Counted from the first letter of the stretch, positions 17,332-26,762 are shown. The stretch is DNA of 44,220 bases from Candidatus Zhuqueibacterota bacterium (GCA_013202295.1 JABMRT010000051.1:1-44220); one strand, 5' to 3'. The notes: a model not told the origin generated them from the letters alone. Translations and numbers: made by a program.

Positions 17332-19014
17332 ATGAAACGGGATTTAAACCAGCTATCCAATACTGAATTTGACATTCTGATTATCGGTGCAGGCATTTAT
17401 GGAGCTACCGCAGCATGGGAAGCCGCCTCTCGTGGTTTTTCAGTTGCGCTTATTGATAAGAATGATTTTGGCAGCGGGACTTCAGCCAACAGTTTGAAAA
17501 CTGTACATGGCGGTCTCCGTTATTTGCAAACCCTCGATTTGAAAAGATATTTTGAATCGGTACGCGAACGTAAAATATTATTGCGTATTGCTCCTCATCT
17601 TGTTCATCCCTTGCCGGTGGTGATGCCTACATACGGCCACGCGATGAAAGGCAAAGAAATTCTGTGGGCCGGTCTTCTTTTGAATGATATTATGAGTTGT
17701 ACACGCAATTCGGGGATGGATCGGAGCAGACATATCCCGAACGGCAGGGTGTACCGAAAAAGCAGCTGCATGCGTTTACTGGCGGGAATCATGGAGAATG
17801 GAGTCACCGGCTGTGCCAGTTGGACGGATGCGCAGATGTACAGCTCCGAGCGCATGATTTTATCCTTCATACACTCTGCAAGTAAACAAGGTGCAGTTGC
17901 GGCAAATTATGTCACGTGTACAGGTTTTCGCAAGAATCCGGACCGTATTCTGGCGGTGCAAGCCAAAGATACCCTGGCTGGAACGACCTTTGAAATTAAG
18001 GCCAAATGTGTAATCAATATGACAGGGGGGTGGGTCGATCATGTGTTGGGGATGAACGGATTTACAACGAAGAAGCCGCTTGTGCAGTTATCCACAGCCA
18101 TGAATCTGGTAGTAAATCGTGAATTGCTGCCGCAAGTCTCTGCGGGTTTGCGCAGTCACTTTGAAAATCCACTTCAGGATGGATCGGTCTATCGTGGATC
18201 TCGCATACTTTTTGTGGCGCCCTGGCGTAAGTATACCATGATTGGTACATTTCATCGTCCCTATGCGGGGCATCCCGATGAAATGCATGTTTCGGCAGAT
18301 GAGATTCAATCTGCAATTCATGAATTCAATAGTGCCTATCCCGGATCGCTCATTCGACGTGAAGATGTCAGTTTTGTGCATAAAGGTTTTCTTCCCATGA
18401 ATGGGATATATTCTAAAACGGGGGAAGTCAATCTGACCAGCAATTATGTGCTTCGTGATCATCTTAAAGAGGGCGGACCCGCGAATTTGATTAGTGTTTC
18501 GGGTGTGAAATATACGACCGCGCGTGATGTTTCTCAGAAAGCGGTCAATCTGGCGATCAGAAAACTGGATAAAAAAGGTCAGTCTTCGAAAACCGCCGAT
18601 ACTCCAATTTATGGTGGCGAGATTTATGACTTTAACGAGTATATGAGTGATGTGCTCCAGATCCTTCCGAAGAGCATGGATGAATCTGTGCTACGTCGAC
18701 TTGTGAGATGTTATGGCAGCGAACATAAAACCATTCTTTCGCTTACAGATACACAGCTGGATTGGCGCGAGAAAATATCCGGTTCAAACGAGGTGATCAA
18801 AGCTGAAATTGTGCATGCCGTACGAAATGAAATGGCCATGACGCTCTCGGATGTTATCCAGCGGCGTACCGATATTGGGTCGGGGGAGAAGCCTGCGAAA
18901 TCCGCATTGAAGGCCTGTGCTGAGGTGATGGGTAGTGAACTCGGCTGGGATTCCCAGCGCATCAATGAAGAAATTCAGGCGGTTGAGGAAATTTACAAAC
19001 CGTTCCACTCCTAA
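17332..19014 (+). CDS. GlpD-like FAD-dependent glycerol-3-phosphate dehydrogenase family protein
   Basis: FAD-dependent oxidoreductase of 560 residues. The Rossmann motif is G19-A-G-I-Y-G24, followed by LIDKNDFGSGTSANSLKTVH and GGLRYLQTLDLKRYFESVRE, which align well by eye with the GlpD signature. CVINMTGGWVDHVLG and a C-terminal DAO_C-like helical domain (about residues 430-560) are also present. GlpD oxidises sn-glycerol-3-phosphate to dihydroxyacetone phosphate at the membrane. No glp regulon genes are adjacent; the gene lies between an amidotransferase and an SDR inside the glycan locus, so its substrate may be a glycan precursor. Confidence 0.85.
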   Translation: MKRDLNQLSNTEFDILIIGAGIYGATAAWEAASRGFSVALIDKNDFGSGTSANSLKTVHGGLRYLQTLDLKRYFESVRERKILLRIAPHLVHPLPVVMPTYGHAMKGKEILWAGLLLNDIMSCTRNSGMDRSRHIPNGRVYRKSSCMRLLAGIMENGVTGCASWTDAQMYSSERMILSFIHSASKQGAVAANYVTCTGFRKNPDRILAVQAKDTLAGTTFEIKAKCVINMTGGWVDHVLGMNGFTTKKPLVQLSTAMNLVVNRELLPQVSAGLRSHFENPLQDGSVYRGSRILFVAPWRKYTMIGTFHRPYAGHPDEMHVSADEIQSAIHEFNSAYPGSLIRREDVSFVHKGFLPMNGIYSKTGEVNLTSNYVLRDHLKEGGPANLISVSGVKYTTARDVSQKAVNLAIRKLDKKGQSSKTADTPIYGGEIYDFNEYMSDVLQILPKSMDESVLRRLVRCYGSEHKTILSLTDTQLDWREKISGSNEVIKAEIVHAVRNEMAMTLSDVIQRRTDIGSGEKPAKSALKACAEVMGSELGWDSQRINEEIQAVEEIYKPFHS

Positions 19015-19029
19015 AATGAAATTGAGTAT

Positions 19030-20016
19030 ATGAAGAAAATATTAGTTACAGGCGCGACCGGATTTACGGGCGGTCATCTGGCGCAGCGGCTTGCAAAAGA
19101 GGGAGCCAATGTGCGTACTCTAGCCCGTCCCGGAGAAGATTGTGCGGCGCTCGAAGCAGCGGGCATTGAGATTGTCCGGGGCGATCTCACGGATCGGGAC
19201 TCTCTTTTTCCGGCGGTCCAAAATGTCGAAATTGTGTACCATATCGCGGCCGCATTTCGCGAAGAAGGCGTGCCTCAACAACTTTTTTGGGATGTCAATG
19301 TCGAGGGCACCAGGAATTTAATGAACGTTTCCATCTCCGCAGGTATTAAACGATTCGTCCACTGCAGCACAGTGGGTGTTCAGGGCGAAATTAAGAATCC
19401 CCCGGCAACCGAAGAAGCGCCTTATCAGCCAGGTGATTATTATCAGGAATCCAAGGTGGATGGTGAGAAGCTGGTACTCCAATATATCCACGATAAAAAA
19501 TTTCCCGCAGTAATTTTCCGTCCCGTGGGCATTTACGGACCCGGCGATACGCGCTTTCTCAAGATATTCCGTTTTATCCACAAAGGGTCGTTTCGCATGT
19601 TCGGATCGGGAAAAGTGCTGTACCATCTAACTTACGTGGAAGATCTCGTGGACGGGATTATTCTTGCGGGAACTGTCCCGGATATAGAAGGAGAGATTTT
19701 CACTCTGGGCGGTGCGCAATATGTCCCGCTCAACGAACTTGTCCAATTGATCGGACACGCCTTGAATAAAACCGTTTCTACCAAACATATTCCAGTGTGG
19801 CCCGTCTGGCTGGCCGGGGCCATATGTGAGGCGCTGTGTCGGCCGTTCAGAATCAATCCGCCTCTTTACCGGCGCCGCGTGGATTTTTTTATAAAAGACC
19901 GTGCGTTTGATATTTCCAAAGCCCAGTCCCGTTTGGGATACGCGCCCAAAGTGGATTTGCAGACCGGCCTGAAGCGAACAGCTGAATGGTATCATGAAGA
20001 GCACCTGCTCGATTAG
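19030..20016 (+). CDS. NAD(P)-dependent SDR epimerase/dehydratase
   Basis: Extended SDR of 328 residues. The cofactor motif is GATGFTG (residues 8-14) and the catalytic pair Y138-x3-K142 lies in YYQESK, with CSTVGVQG before it. IYGPGDTRFLKIFR and HLTYVEDLVDGI are typical of sugar-nucleotide epimerases/dehydratases and of the related HpnA/3-beta-HSD-like group. It starts 15 bases after the GlpD-like gene and is followed closely by an acyltransferase, so a nucleotide-sugar or lipid-linked substrate is likely. The specific reaction is unknown. Confidence 0.85.
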   Translation: MKKILVTGATGFTGGHLAQRLAKEGANVRTLARPGEDCAALEAAGIEIVRGDLTDRDSLFPAVQNVEIVYHIAAAFREEGVPQQLFWDVNVEGTRNLMNVSISAGIKRFVHCSTVGVQGEIKNPPATEEAPYQPGDYYQESKVDGEKLVLQYIHDKKFPAVIFRPVGIYGPGDTRFLKIFRFIHKGSFRMFGSGKVLYHLTYVEDLVDGIILAGTVPDIEGEIFTLGGAQYVPLNELVQLIGHALNKTVSTKHIPVWPVWLAGAICEALCRPFRINPPLYRRRVDFFIKDRAFDISKAQSRLGYAPKVDLQTGLKRTAEWYHEEHLLD

Positions 20017-20042
20017 ACCGTCAAACCAATCAGGAACACTTT

Positions 20043-20777
20043 ATGACTAAACGTGAAACCATTGAAATCCAGAAAGTATATTCTGAAGAGGGCGGCAAGC
20101 TCGCCAAATATCAGGATTTGATCCTGGGTCAGCGGAGTTTGCTCCGTTTATTTTTGTATGAATTTATTATTGGATTATGCGGAAGTATGTCCGGTGCTCC
20201 CGGATTGTTGCTTCGCATGAAACTCTATCCCAAACTTCTCGGCTCTGTTGGCCGAAACGTGACATTTGGTAAAGATGTGGTGCTGCGGCATCCACACAAA
20301 ATCCATATCAGTGATAATGTGGTGATTGATGATCATGTGGTTCTTGATGCCAAGGGACAAGATAACAAAGGCATTCGCATTGGCAACGGAGTGTTTGTGG
20401 GCCGCAATACGATTCTGAACTGCAAGAATGGTGATATTGTATTGGAAGATCGTGTCAACATCAGTTCTAATTGTCTGATTTTCTCTGCCAGCCATGTCTG
20501 CGTTGGTGCGGACAATCTGATGGCAGCCTTCTGTTATTTGGTGGGCGGTACGCATAAATTTGATGATCCACACATTCCCATTCTCGATCAGGAACGGGAA
20601 TCCAAAGGCATCACGATCGGTCAGGGCGGTTGGCTCGGCGCGCATATTACTGTATTTGATGGAGTCAATATAGGAAAACATGTGGCGATAGGCGCCGGAT
20701 CCCTCGTGAATCAGGACATTCCGGACTATTCGATCGCGGCAGGCAGTCCGGCCCGTGTGGTGAAGAGGAGAAAATAG
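20043..20777 (+). CDS. Left-handed beta-helix (hexapeptide repeat) acyltransferase
   Basis: 244-residue protein with multiple hexapeptide repeats forming a left-handed parallel beta helix (IRIGNGVFVGRNTIL, GITIGQGGWLGAHITV, NIGKHVAIGAGSLVNQDI) and the family ending SIAAGSPARVV. The N-terminal 60 residues are helical (LILGQRSLLRLFLYEFI). H552-type catalytic histidines are hard to place, but GGTHKFDDPHIP is the usual active-site loop. It resembles WbbJ/WcaF-type O-acetyltransferases, which decorate sugars during polysaccharide assembly. Confidence 0.88.
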   Translation: MTKRETIEIQKVYSEEGGKLAKYQDLILGQRSLLRLFLYEFIIGLCGSMSGAPGLLLRMKLYPKLLGSVGRNVTFGKDVVLRHPHKIHISDNVVIDDHVVLDAKGQDNKGIRIGNGVFVGRNTILNCKNGDIVLEDRVNISSNCLIFSASHVCVGADNLMAAFCYLVGGTHKFDDPHIPILDQERESKGITIGQGGWLGAHITVFDGVNIGKHVAIGAGSLVNQDIPDYSIAAGSPARVVKRRK

Positions 20778-20818
20778 GGTAGGTTTCCTGTGCTTTTTCA
20801 TCCAATGGAATTTAAAAC

Positions 20819-21832
20819 ATGAAACAGGTCACAGTCGGTATTATTAATTTCAACGGAGAGTCAGTATTAGCCGATACGCTGGATTCCGTTCTGGCTCAGG
20901 ATTATCCCGAAATCAAAGCGATCCTGGTCGTGGATGACGGATCCAATGACCGAAGTGCAGCCATGGTCAGAAATAAGTATCCTCATGTGCGTGTGATCGA
21001 ATTGGGAGAAAATCGGGGGCCCAATCCGGTGCGCAATCGCGCCCTGCAAGAATCCACAACCGAATACGTCTTGCTCATGGATAATGATATTGTGATGGAT
21101 AAGGACGTGATCCGATTGCTTGTCGAAGCACTCGAAGCCGTGCCGGATTCTGGGGTAGTGAGTGCGCAGATTCGTTTTCGTGAAGATCCACATAAGATTC
21201 AATACAATGGAGTTCTTATACACTATACTGCTGGTGCGGTGATGAACACTATAGAGTCCGACCATCCTATTCAGGTGAGAGCAGTCTCCGGTGGTACGAT
21301 TCTGGTGGATCGGGAGAAAGCATTTAAAATTGGTCTGTTCGACGAAGACTTTTATTCGGGATGGGAAGACGGCGATTTTGCATTTCGCATGGGACTGGCT
21401 GGATATCCTGTGCTTATAATGACACGTGCCCACGTATATCATAAAAAAGAGGCTACGGGTTTGGCACGTGTGGCTTTTCAGGTGCGTAACCGCTGGTGGT
21501 TCATTTACAAGAACTTTTCATGGCGTACGATTATTCTGATCTCCCCAGCCCTATTATTAAATCAAATTGCAGTCGGTTTGTTTATGACAATGAAGGGGCA
21601 GTTGGGCGGATTTCTCAAAGGGAATTTTGATGCCATGATTTCTATTGGGCAAGTTCTCCGCAAACGGAAAAAAGTCATGGAGATCAAGCAGGTACGTGAC
21701 CGGGATCTCCTGACAGGAGAATCCGTAAGCCTGATCGGCGATGTGGCTCCGTCCGGTCCTCTAAAAACAGGATTGCAGTTAATGAATGGTTTTTTCAAAG
21801 TTTATTGGTGGTTGGTTAAATGGGCGTTGTAG
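20819..21832 (+). CDS. GT2-family glycosyltransferase
   Basis: GT-A fold transferase of 337 residues. The nucleotide-binding Asp motif is VVDDGSNDRS (D39/D40) and the metal-binding DxD is D88-N-D90 in LLMDNDIVMD. FSGWEDGDFAFRM-like sequence (YSGWEDGDFAFRMGLAGYPV) is the catalytic-base ED region. A C-terminal hydrophobic segment (about 235-260) may associate with the membrane. It is related to rhamnosyl- and other WbbL-like transferases in O-antigen loci. Donor unknown. Confidence 0.9.
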   Translation: MKQVTVGIINFNGESVLADTLDSVLAQDYPEIKAILVVDDGSNDRSAAMVRNKYPHVRVIELGENRGPNPVRNRALQESTTEYVLLMDNDIVMDKDVIRLLVEALEAVPDSGVVSAQIRFREDPHKIQYNGVLIHYTAGAVMNTIESDHPIQVRAVSGGTILVDREKAFKIGLFDEDFYSGWEDGDFAFRMGLAGYPVLIMTRAHVYHKKEATGLARVAFQVRNRWWFIYKNFSWRTIILISPALLLNQIAVGLFMTMKGQLGGFLKGNFDAMISIGQVLRKRKKVMEIKQVRDRDLLTGESVSLIGDVAPSGPLKTGLQLMNGFFKVYWWLVKWAL

Positions 21833-21839
21833 TGGAGCA

Positions 21840-22958
21840 ATGAAAACACTTGAATCTGAAATTCTGCCTGGCAGCCAATGGAAGACGTTCCGGATTCGTC
21901 TGATTGGTATGCTGCGCATGATCCACTCGCTTTGGATGCGGCAGTATCCGGATTTCATTTACCGTAAAAATGCAGGAAAGGATTTTCCAGTTTTTACGTT
22001 CCACCATATTCAGACAACCCGGTTTCGAACCCAACTTGACTTTATTCGACTGAACGGCTATGAGACTGTGCAGACAGATGTACTGCTGTCAAACCCCGAG
22101 TCTGCGGATGGTGCGCGTACCAGAAGGGTTATGTTGACGTTTGATGATGGCACGGAGGATTTGTATCGTATCGCATTTCCAATACTTCGTGAATTTGATA
22201 TGAAAGCGGTCGCATTCATCAGTCCGTTCTGGATCGATCAAACCGGCCTGGTCTCCTGGAATCAGATTCAGGAAATGCATGAAAGCGGTGTAATTGATTT
22301 CCAGTCCCATTCCTACTCACATCAAATGATTGAGGTGGGCCCAAAAATTGTGGATTTTTATAATCCAGGACTCACACACTTGCATCGCTGGGATTTGCCC
22401 TTTTTCCAAGATGTAAAAGAAAGTGGGATTTTAAATACAATGTCTTTTGGCACTCCCATTCGACCGTTTACTTCTGGAATGGGAGATCAAAGGGTGTTGC
22501 TGAAGGAATTGGATTTTGACGTGTCTTTTCGGAGTGAAGTTCAATCTCATGGAGGCAAGACATTTTTCCGGCAGTCTGGGTGGAGCAGACAGTTGCAGTC
22601 CATCACGAAAAAAACTACAAAAATAATTCAGTATGAGAGTGAGGCAGAACAGAACGATCGCATCCGATCCGAGTTGGAAAAATCCAAAACCGAGATTGAA
22701 GCGCGGCTGCCGGGAAAAGAGGTGATTGCATTTGCCTATCCCAATCACATTCAAGGACGTATAACCTCCAGGCTGCTGAGTGAAATCGGATATAGCCTGG
22801 TGTTTGGTGGTATTCAGTCCGACATCGGATTGAATGATCCAAACCGGTCTTATAAATATTTTAAACGGGTCAACGCTGATTTTATCCATTGTCTGACGGG
22901 CAATCAATCGCAGGGCATTTTCAGTGTGATGCGACATAAATTCATCCAGAAGCAATGA
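21840..22958 (+). CDS. Polysaccharide deacetylase-like protein (CE4/NodB fold)
   Basis: Predicted CE4 deacetylase of 372 residues. Motif 1 is MLTFDDG with D102/D103 (base and metal ligand), and motif 2 is SHSYSH with H157 and H161 as metal ligands. AFAYPNH stands where family members usually have FAYPxG. No signal peptide is apparent from the start at 21840, so it may work in the cytoplasm on lipid-linked intermediates. A longer in-frame start at 21786 overlaps the upstream gene. It is flanked by GT2 genes, consistent with removal of N-acetyl groups from the polymer or its precursor. Confidence 0.85.
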   Translation: MKTLESEILPGSQWKTFRIRLIGMLRMIHSLWMRQYPDFIYRKNAGKDFPVFTFHHIQTTRFRTQLDFIRLNGYETVQTDVLLSNPESADGARTRRVMLTFDDGTEDLYRIAFPILREFDMKAVAFISPFWIDQTGLVSWNQIQEMHESGVIDFQSHSYSHQMIEVGPKIVDFYNPGLTHLHRWDLPFFQDVKESGILNTMSFGTPIRPFTSGMGDQRVLLKELDFDVSFRSEVQSHGGKTFFRQSGWSRQLQSITKKTTKIIQYESEAEQNDRIRSELEKSKTEIEARLPGKEVIAFAYPNHIQGRITSRLLSEIGYSLVFGGIQSDIGLNDPNRSYKYFKRVNADFIHCLTGNQSQGIFSVMRHKFIQKQ

Positions 22959-23019
22959 ACAAAACCTTCGGATTCGAATTATGACCGCAGGTCGCATCCA
23001 TTTCAAAGGGCAGAGCATT

Positions 23020-23946
23020 ATGGGAACATCTATTCGGGTGACATCAGTCACACTCAGTTGGAAGGGCAAGGAGGTGCTGTTGCGTTGCATCCGGTCTCTG
23101 AAAGCGCAGACGCATTCCCTCTCCGAAATCATTGTGGTGGATAATCACTCTCAGGATGGTTCAGTTGAAGCTGTGCGTGAAGCCTTTCCCGATGTGGTTG
23201 TGCTCGAAAATCCCACTAACTTCGGTGCCCCTAAGGGGCGCAATGTGGGCCTAAGGCGTGCGCTTGAGAAACCGGTTGATTATATTTTTACTCTGGATAA
23301 TGATTTATATGCGGCACCCGATTGTGTTGAAAAAATGATTGCGCCTATGGATAAAAATAAGGATATTGCTACTGTGGGGGCATTCATTTACGATGATAGC
23401 GATCCGGATATTCTTCTATCCGCAGGAGCAATTGTGGATTACACCCAGAATGTCAGTCGTCAGCTTCGGAATGTGAATGATCCGGACAAGCTGTATCCGA
23501 TCTCATATTGTGGTACCGGGCACATGATGACACGCGCGTCTGTGTATCGGGAGGTTGGCCTTCTGGATGAAGGATTTATTGGATACGGATTCGAAGACAC
23601 AGATTTCGGAATGCGAACCCGGAAATCCGGATACAACATCGTAAGCTATGGCCGTGCACGGGTCTGGCATACAGCACACGCCAATATCGGGAATTACACG
23701 TTCCGAAAGAAGTATCTGGAATCGCTCAATGCCATCCGATTTATGAAGCGATACGGAACCCTGCTTACATGGCCCAAGTATCTTTTCTTTATGGGGCTAA
23801 GCCTGGTTGGTGCGGCATTGATCCAGATTCCGAAGGGTCGAAAATCTGGTGTGATCGGAAAATGCCGGGGCGTGTTTGACGGTTTGTTCGGTCGAACCAG
23901 TCTGGCTGAAAAGATCCTGCTGGCCAGTGAAAAAGAATATGTATAA
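23020..23946 (+). CDS. GT2-family glycosyltransferase
   Basis: GT-A transferase with VVDNHSQDGS as the first Asp motif, TLDNDLYAAPDC as the DxD, and GYGFEDTDFGMRTRKSGY as the acceptor/catalytic ED region. It resembles WbbL/rhamnosyltransferase-like GT2 enzymes. The start at 23020 is preferred because AAAGGG lies nine bases upstream (23005-23010). An in-frame ATG at 22981 would add 13 residues but has no Shine-Dalgarno. Preferred length is 308 residues. Confidence 0.88.
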   Translation: MGTSIRVTSVTLSWKGKEVLLRCIRSLKAQTHSLSEIIVVDNHSQDGSVEAVREAFPDVVVLENPTNFGAPKGRNVGLRRALEKPVDYIFTLDNDLYAAPDCVEKMIAPMDKNKDIATVGAFIYDDSDPDILLSAGAIVDYTQNVSRQLRNVNDPDKLYPISYCGTGHMMTRASVYREVGLLDEGFIGYGFEDTDFGMRTRKSGYNIVSYGRARVWHTAHANIGNYTFRKKYLESLNAIRFMKRYGTLLTWPKYLFFMGLSLVGAALIQIPKGRKSGVIGKCRGVFDGLFGRTSLAEKILLASEKEYV

Positions 23947-23982
23947 CAGCTGCATTTTGATAAGCCATGGGGGGCTTTAAAG

Positions 23983-26571
23983 ATGTTCAGAATATTTAAA
24001 CAGGAACTTTGGCTCGTTCTTGCCATCCTTTTTATCTCTCAAATACTCATTGCTCAGGGTATATTCACCGATTATTACGCAACCTATATGGGAACCCACC
24101 CAAGCGAACGAATTGGTTATGCCATGAATCCCGGCGGAGACATCAACAACGACGGTTTTGATGACTGGATTATGGGCACGTTTCATTACAACAATGAGAG
24201 TGCGTATTGGTGGGATCGCGGCGCTGTCTATGTAGGATTGGGAAAACCTGACGATCAGGGCATGAATAAATCCATTTCACAGCTTGATGCCCGTTTTTTG
24301 GGAACCAATGGGGGTGATGGGATTGGCTATTCTGTCGCTGCTGGTGATATCAACGGAGACGGATATGATGATATTCTGATTGGTGGACCGGATGGCGCTG
24401 GCATTCCAGGTCATGCTTATTTGGTCTTCGGAAAATCGAATATTGATTGGGGTATAAACGCCGATATCAATCAGGCGGCCAGCGTCCGGTTTAACGGGAC
24501 CGAGAATGGGGAAGGTGCGGGCATTTCTGTCGCTGTAATTGGCGATATGGATGGAGATGGATGCAGCGAGTTCTTAATCAGCGCATCAAGTCATCCCACT
24601 GCGACACGCGCAGGCAAGGTCTGTTTTTTTAAAGGCAAGCCTTCCGGATGGGCCTCGCAAATTGATCTTCGTTATCCGGATGTTTTGTTTTCCACAACGT
24701 CAAGCAACTCCAGACTGGGGTATTGGGCAGAGGGTGTAGGCGATGTGAATGGAGATGGTATTCCTGATTTTGCTATGGGTGCCTGGGGGATAGCATCCCA
24801 TAATGACCATAGAGTTTATCTATTTCTGGGTCGTACGGCCATGAACTGGGCAGCCAATACTGATGTATCCAATGCGGATGTGGTGCTTTATTCCTCCGGT
24901 TTGGGATGGAACGTACGACCCGCCGGTGATGTGAATGGCGATGGATATGACGATTTCATCATGGCCGATATCGGATATGATGGCAGCCGAGGAATTGTGT
25001 ATCTGGTGTTAGGAAGAGCCACATTTCCAACTAACATGGGACCTGGATCCATGTCGGCGTCTCTGTATGGGGAGAACAGCGGCGATGTGGCCGGATTCTG
25101 GATTTCTCGTGCGGGCGATGTGAATGCAGATGGGCTGGATGATTTTATGATCGGCGCACAGAATTACAGTATTCCAAACCTGAGAAACGGAAAAGCATAC
25201 ATGGTGCTTGGCCGAACGACCGGATGGGTTCAGAACATGCCCCTTTCGTCGATTTCCAATACACTTGTCGGTGAAACGACCGAGACCATTCAATTGGGGG
25301 AGTGCGTCAGTTATCTGGGAGATATTAATGGAGACGGCGGTGATGATTATGCTGTGGCCGCACCCTATTTTGATCCTTGGGGTATTTATAACGCAGGCAA
25401 GATCTATCTTTTCAAAGGGACAGCACAAAGAACGATCATTGGTGAATGCTTGCATGATCCGTCTGGTGCAGGTGTGTCTGATGTGGAATTAGCCTGGGAC
25501 AGCAGCAATGCTGCCACGGATCAGGATGGCGCTTATACATGCAATGTAGCCAGTCTTACGGATTTTCGTGTCACGCCTTCCAAACCTTCCCTTGAGGATG
25601 TGCCGTTTGGTGCGATCTCAGCTTATGATGCCTCGCTCATTGCACGATATGAGATTGGACTCACTACACTGGGATCTGATCAATTGGCTGTCGCGGATGT
25701 AAATGATGACAGTTATGTGAATATGATTGACGCTGTGTGTGTTGCTCGTGCTGTTGTAGGCATGGAAGCACTTGCCGGCACCTATGCTGGGAATTGGCGT
25801 TTCGATCCTGAATACAGAGATTATATCAATTTTTCATCTAATCAAACCGGCCAGGATTATTCTGTCTCCCTAAGGGGAGATGTGGATATGGATTGGGCAG
25901 ATTATTTGACGCCAAAACATATTGCAAATCCAGATGATATGGGTGTGCATGTTTTACAGGGAGAACAGGGCGCTGAAATTTTCCTGTCTTATAATAGTAA
26001 CGAATCGCTCTTCAGCGCCGAGGTGCTTCTTGAGTTCGAAGAGGCGGACCTGAATGCAATTCAAGTTGTAAAAGGGGAGGCTGCTTCAGCATTCCAGTTA
26101 TTTTCCGGACAGAAGCCTGGGCAATATCGCGCCTGTGTTTTCGGAGCGCGACCGATTGAGCAATCCGGACAGCTTATGAAATTAGCTATAGAGTTTGTTC
26201 CGGAAACGATTTGCATTGATATTCAGTATCGAATTAACAATTATGCATTTGTTAAAAAATATTTTGAACTATCTCAAGGGCAAGTGACAAAACCGGAGAA
26301 TTTCCAGTTAACATCCCATCCGAATCCGTTTAATCCATCCACCTTGATCCAAATACATTTTTCTGAAGATCTTCACCTGGACCTTACGATTTACAATCTA
26401 TCCGGTCAGCCGATCAAGAATTTAGTTCATCAGCATATCGAAAGCGGCTCCCATCAATTTAGTTGGAATGGTCGGAATGAATCAGGGCATGTAGTCTCAA
26501 GCGGTATCTATCTCTGCCGGGTTGAAACGGATCATATTGTGAAAACTCTTAAGCTTGTGAAAGTTAAATAA
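23983..26571 (+). CDS. Secreted seven-bladed FG-GAP beta-propeller protein with dockerin-like and C-terminal sorting domains
   Basis: 862-residue exported protein. The signal peptide is about residues 1-25 (ILIAQG at the end). Seven FG-GAP calcium loops of DxNxDGxxD type begin near residues 53, 122, 188, 254, 316, 379 and 447, spaced 62-69 residues apart, which predicts a complete integrin-alpha-like seven-bladed propeller. A carboxypeptidase-regulatory-like beta domain follows (about 485-540), then a dockerin-type helix-loop region (about 546-592, with VADVNDDSYVNMIDAV). The last 85 residues (from HPNPFNPST to KTLKLVKVK) match the FlgD-like/type IX sorting C-terminus of FCB bacteria. It lies between glycosyltransferase genes and could bind or anchor the exported glycan; that role is inferred. 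Confidence 0.9.
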   Translation: MFRIFKQELWLVLAILFISQILIAQGIFTDYYATYMGTHPSERIGYAMNPGGDINNDGFDDWIMGTFHYNNESAYWWDRGAVYVGLGKPDDQGMNKSISQLDARFLGTNGGDGIGYSVAAGDINGDGYDDILIGGPDGAGIPGHAYLVFGKSNIDWGINADINQAASVRFNGTENGEGAGISVAVIGDMDGDGCSEFLISASSHPTATRAGKVCFFKGKPSGWASQIDLRYPDVLFSTTSSNSRLGYWAEGVGDVNGDGIPDFAMGAWGIASHNDHRVYLFLGRTAMNWAANTDVSNADVVLYSSGLGWNVRPAGDVNGDGYDDFIMADIGYDGSRGIVYLVLGRATFPTNMGPGSMSASLYGENSGDVAGFWISRAGDVNADGLDDFMIGAQNYSIPNLRNGKAYMVLGRTTGWVQNMPLSSISNTLVGETTETIQLGECVSYLGDINGDGGDDYAVAAPYFDPWGIYNAGKIYLFKGTAQRTIIGECLHDPSGAGVSDVELAWDSSNAATDQDGAYTCNVASLTDFRVTPSKPSLEDVPFGAISAYDASLIARYEIGLTTLGSDQLAVADVNDDSYVNMIDAVCVARAVVGMEALAGTYAGNWRFDPEYRDYINFSSNQTGQDYSVSLRGDVDMDWADYLTPKHIANPDDMGVHVLQGEQGAEIFLSYNSNESLFSAEVLLEFEEADLNAIQVVKGEAASAFQLFSGQKPGQYRACVFGARPIEQSGQLMKLAIEFVPETICIDIQYRINNYAFVKKYFELSQGQVTKPENFQLTSHPNPFNPSTLIQIHFSEDLHLDLTIYNLSGQPIKNLVHQHIESGSHQFSWNGRNESGHVVSSGIYLCRVETDHIVKTLKLVKVK

Positions 26572-26762
26572 ATTCTATTGACATAGTTCTCCGTTGAAGT
26601 CGACACGGTATCCTCTTTTTGGCCAGAAAATCCGGTGTTTTCGGTTCATTTTCACGGATTCTTCGCTTTGTTTATTTCCCATTTCTTATTATATTAAAAG
26701 TCTTGAATTTAAAGTAAGTTAATTGTGGTTTTTACTTTATAATTTAGAGGTCGGATAATACT
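26572..26762 (+). other. 191-base gap after the propeller gene with a possible -10 box
   Basis: This is the largest untranslated gap within the glycan locus. It contains a perfect TATAAT at 26738-26743, 20 bases before the next start codon, but no convincing -35 element at 16-18 bases. A loose inverted repeat AATCCG/CGGATT (26629-26634 and 26655-26660) lacks a T tract, so I do not call it a terminator. An internal promoter is possible. Confidence 0.3.

Noticed and set aside
23962-23977. AAGCC/GGCTT hairpin over the ribosome-binding site of the propeller gene
   Set aside because: A five-pair stem with six-base loop is common by chance; too weak to claim translational control.
26578-26612. TTGACA at 26578-26583 as a promoter -35 element
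   Set aside because: No acceptable -10 hexamer occurs 16-18 bases downstream; the nearest candidates are too far or too poor.
26629-26660. Inverted repeat AATCCG/CGGATT as a terminator of the propeller gene
   Set aside because: The stem is only six pairs with a 20-base loop, and it is followed by CTTCGC instead of a T tract.
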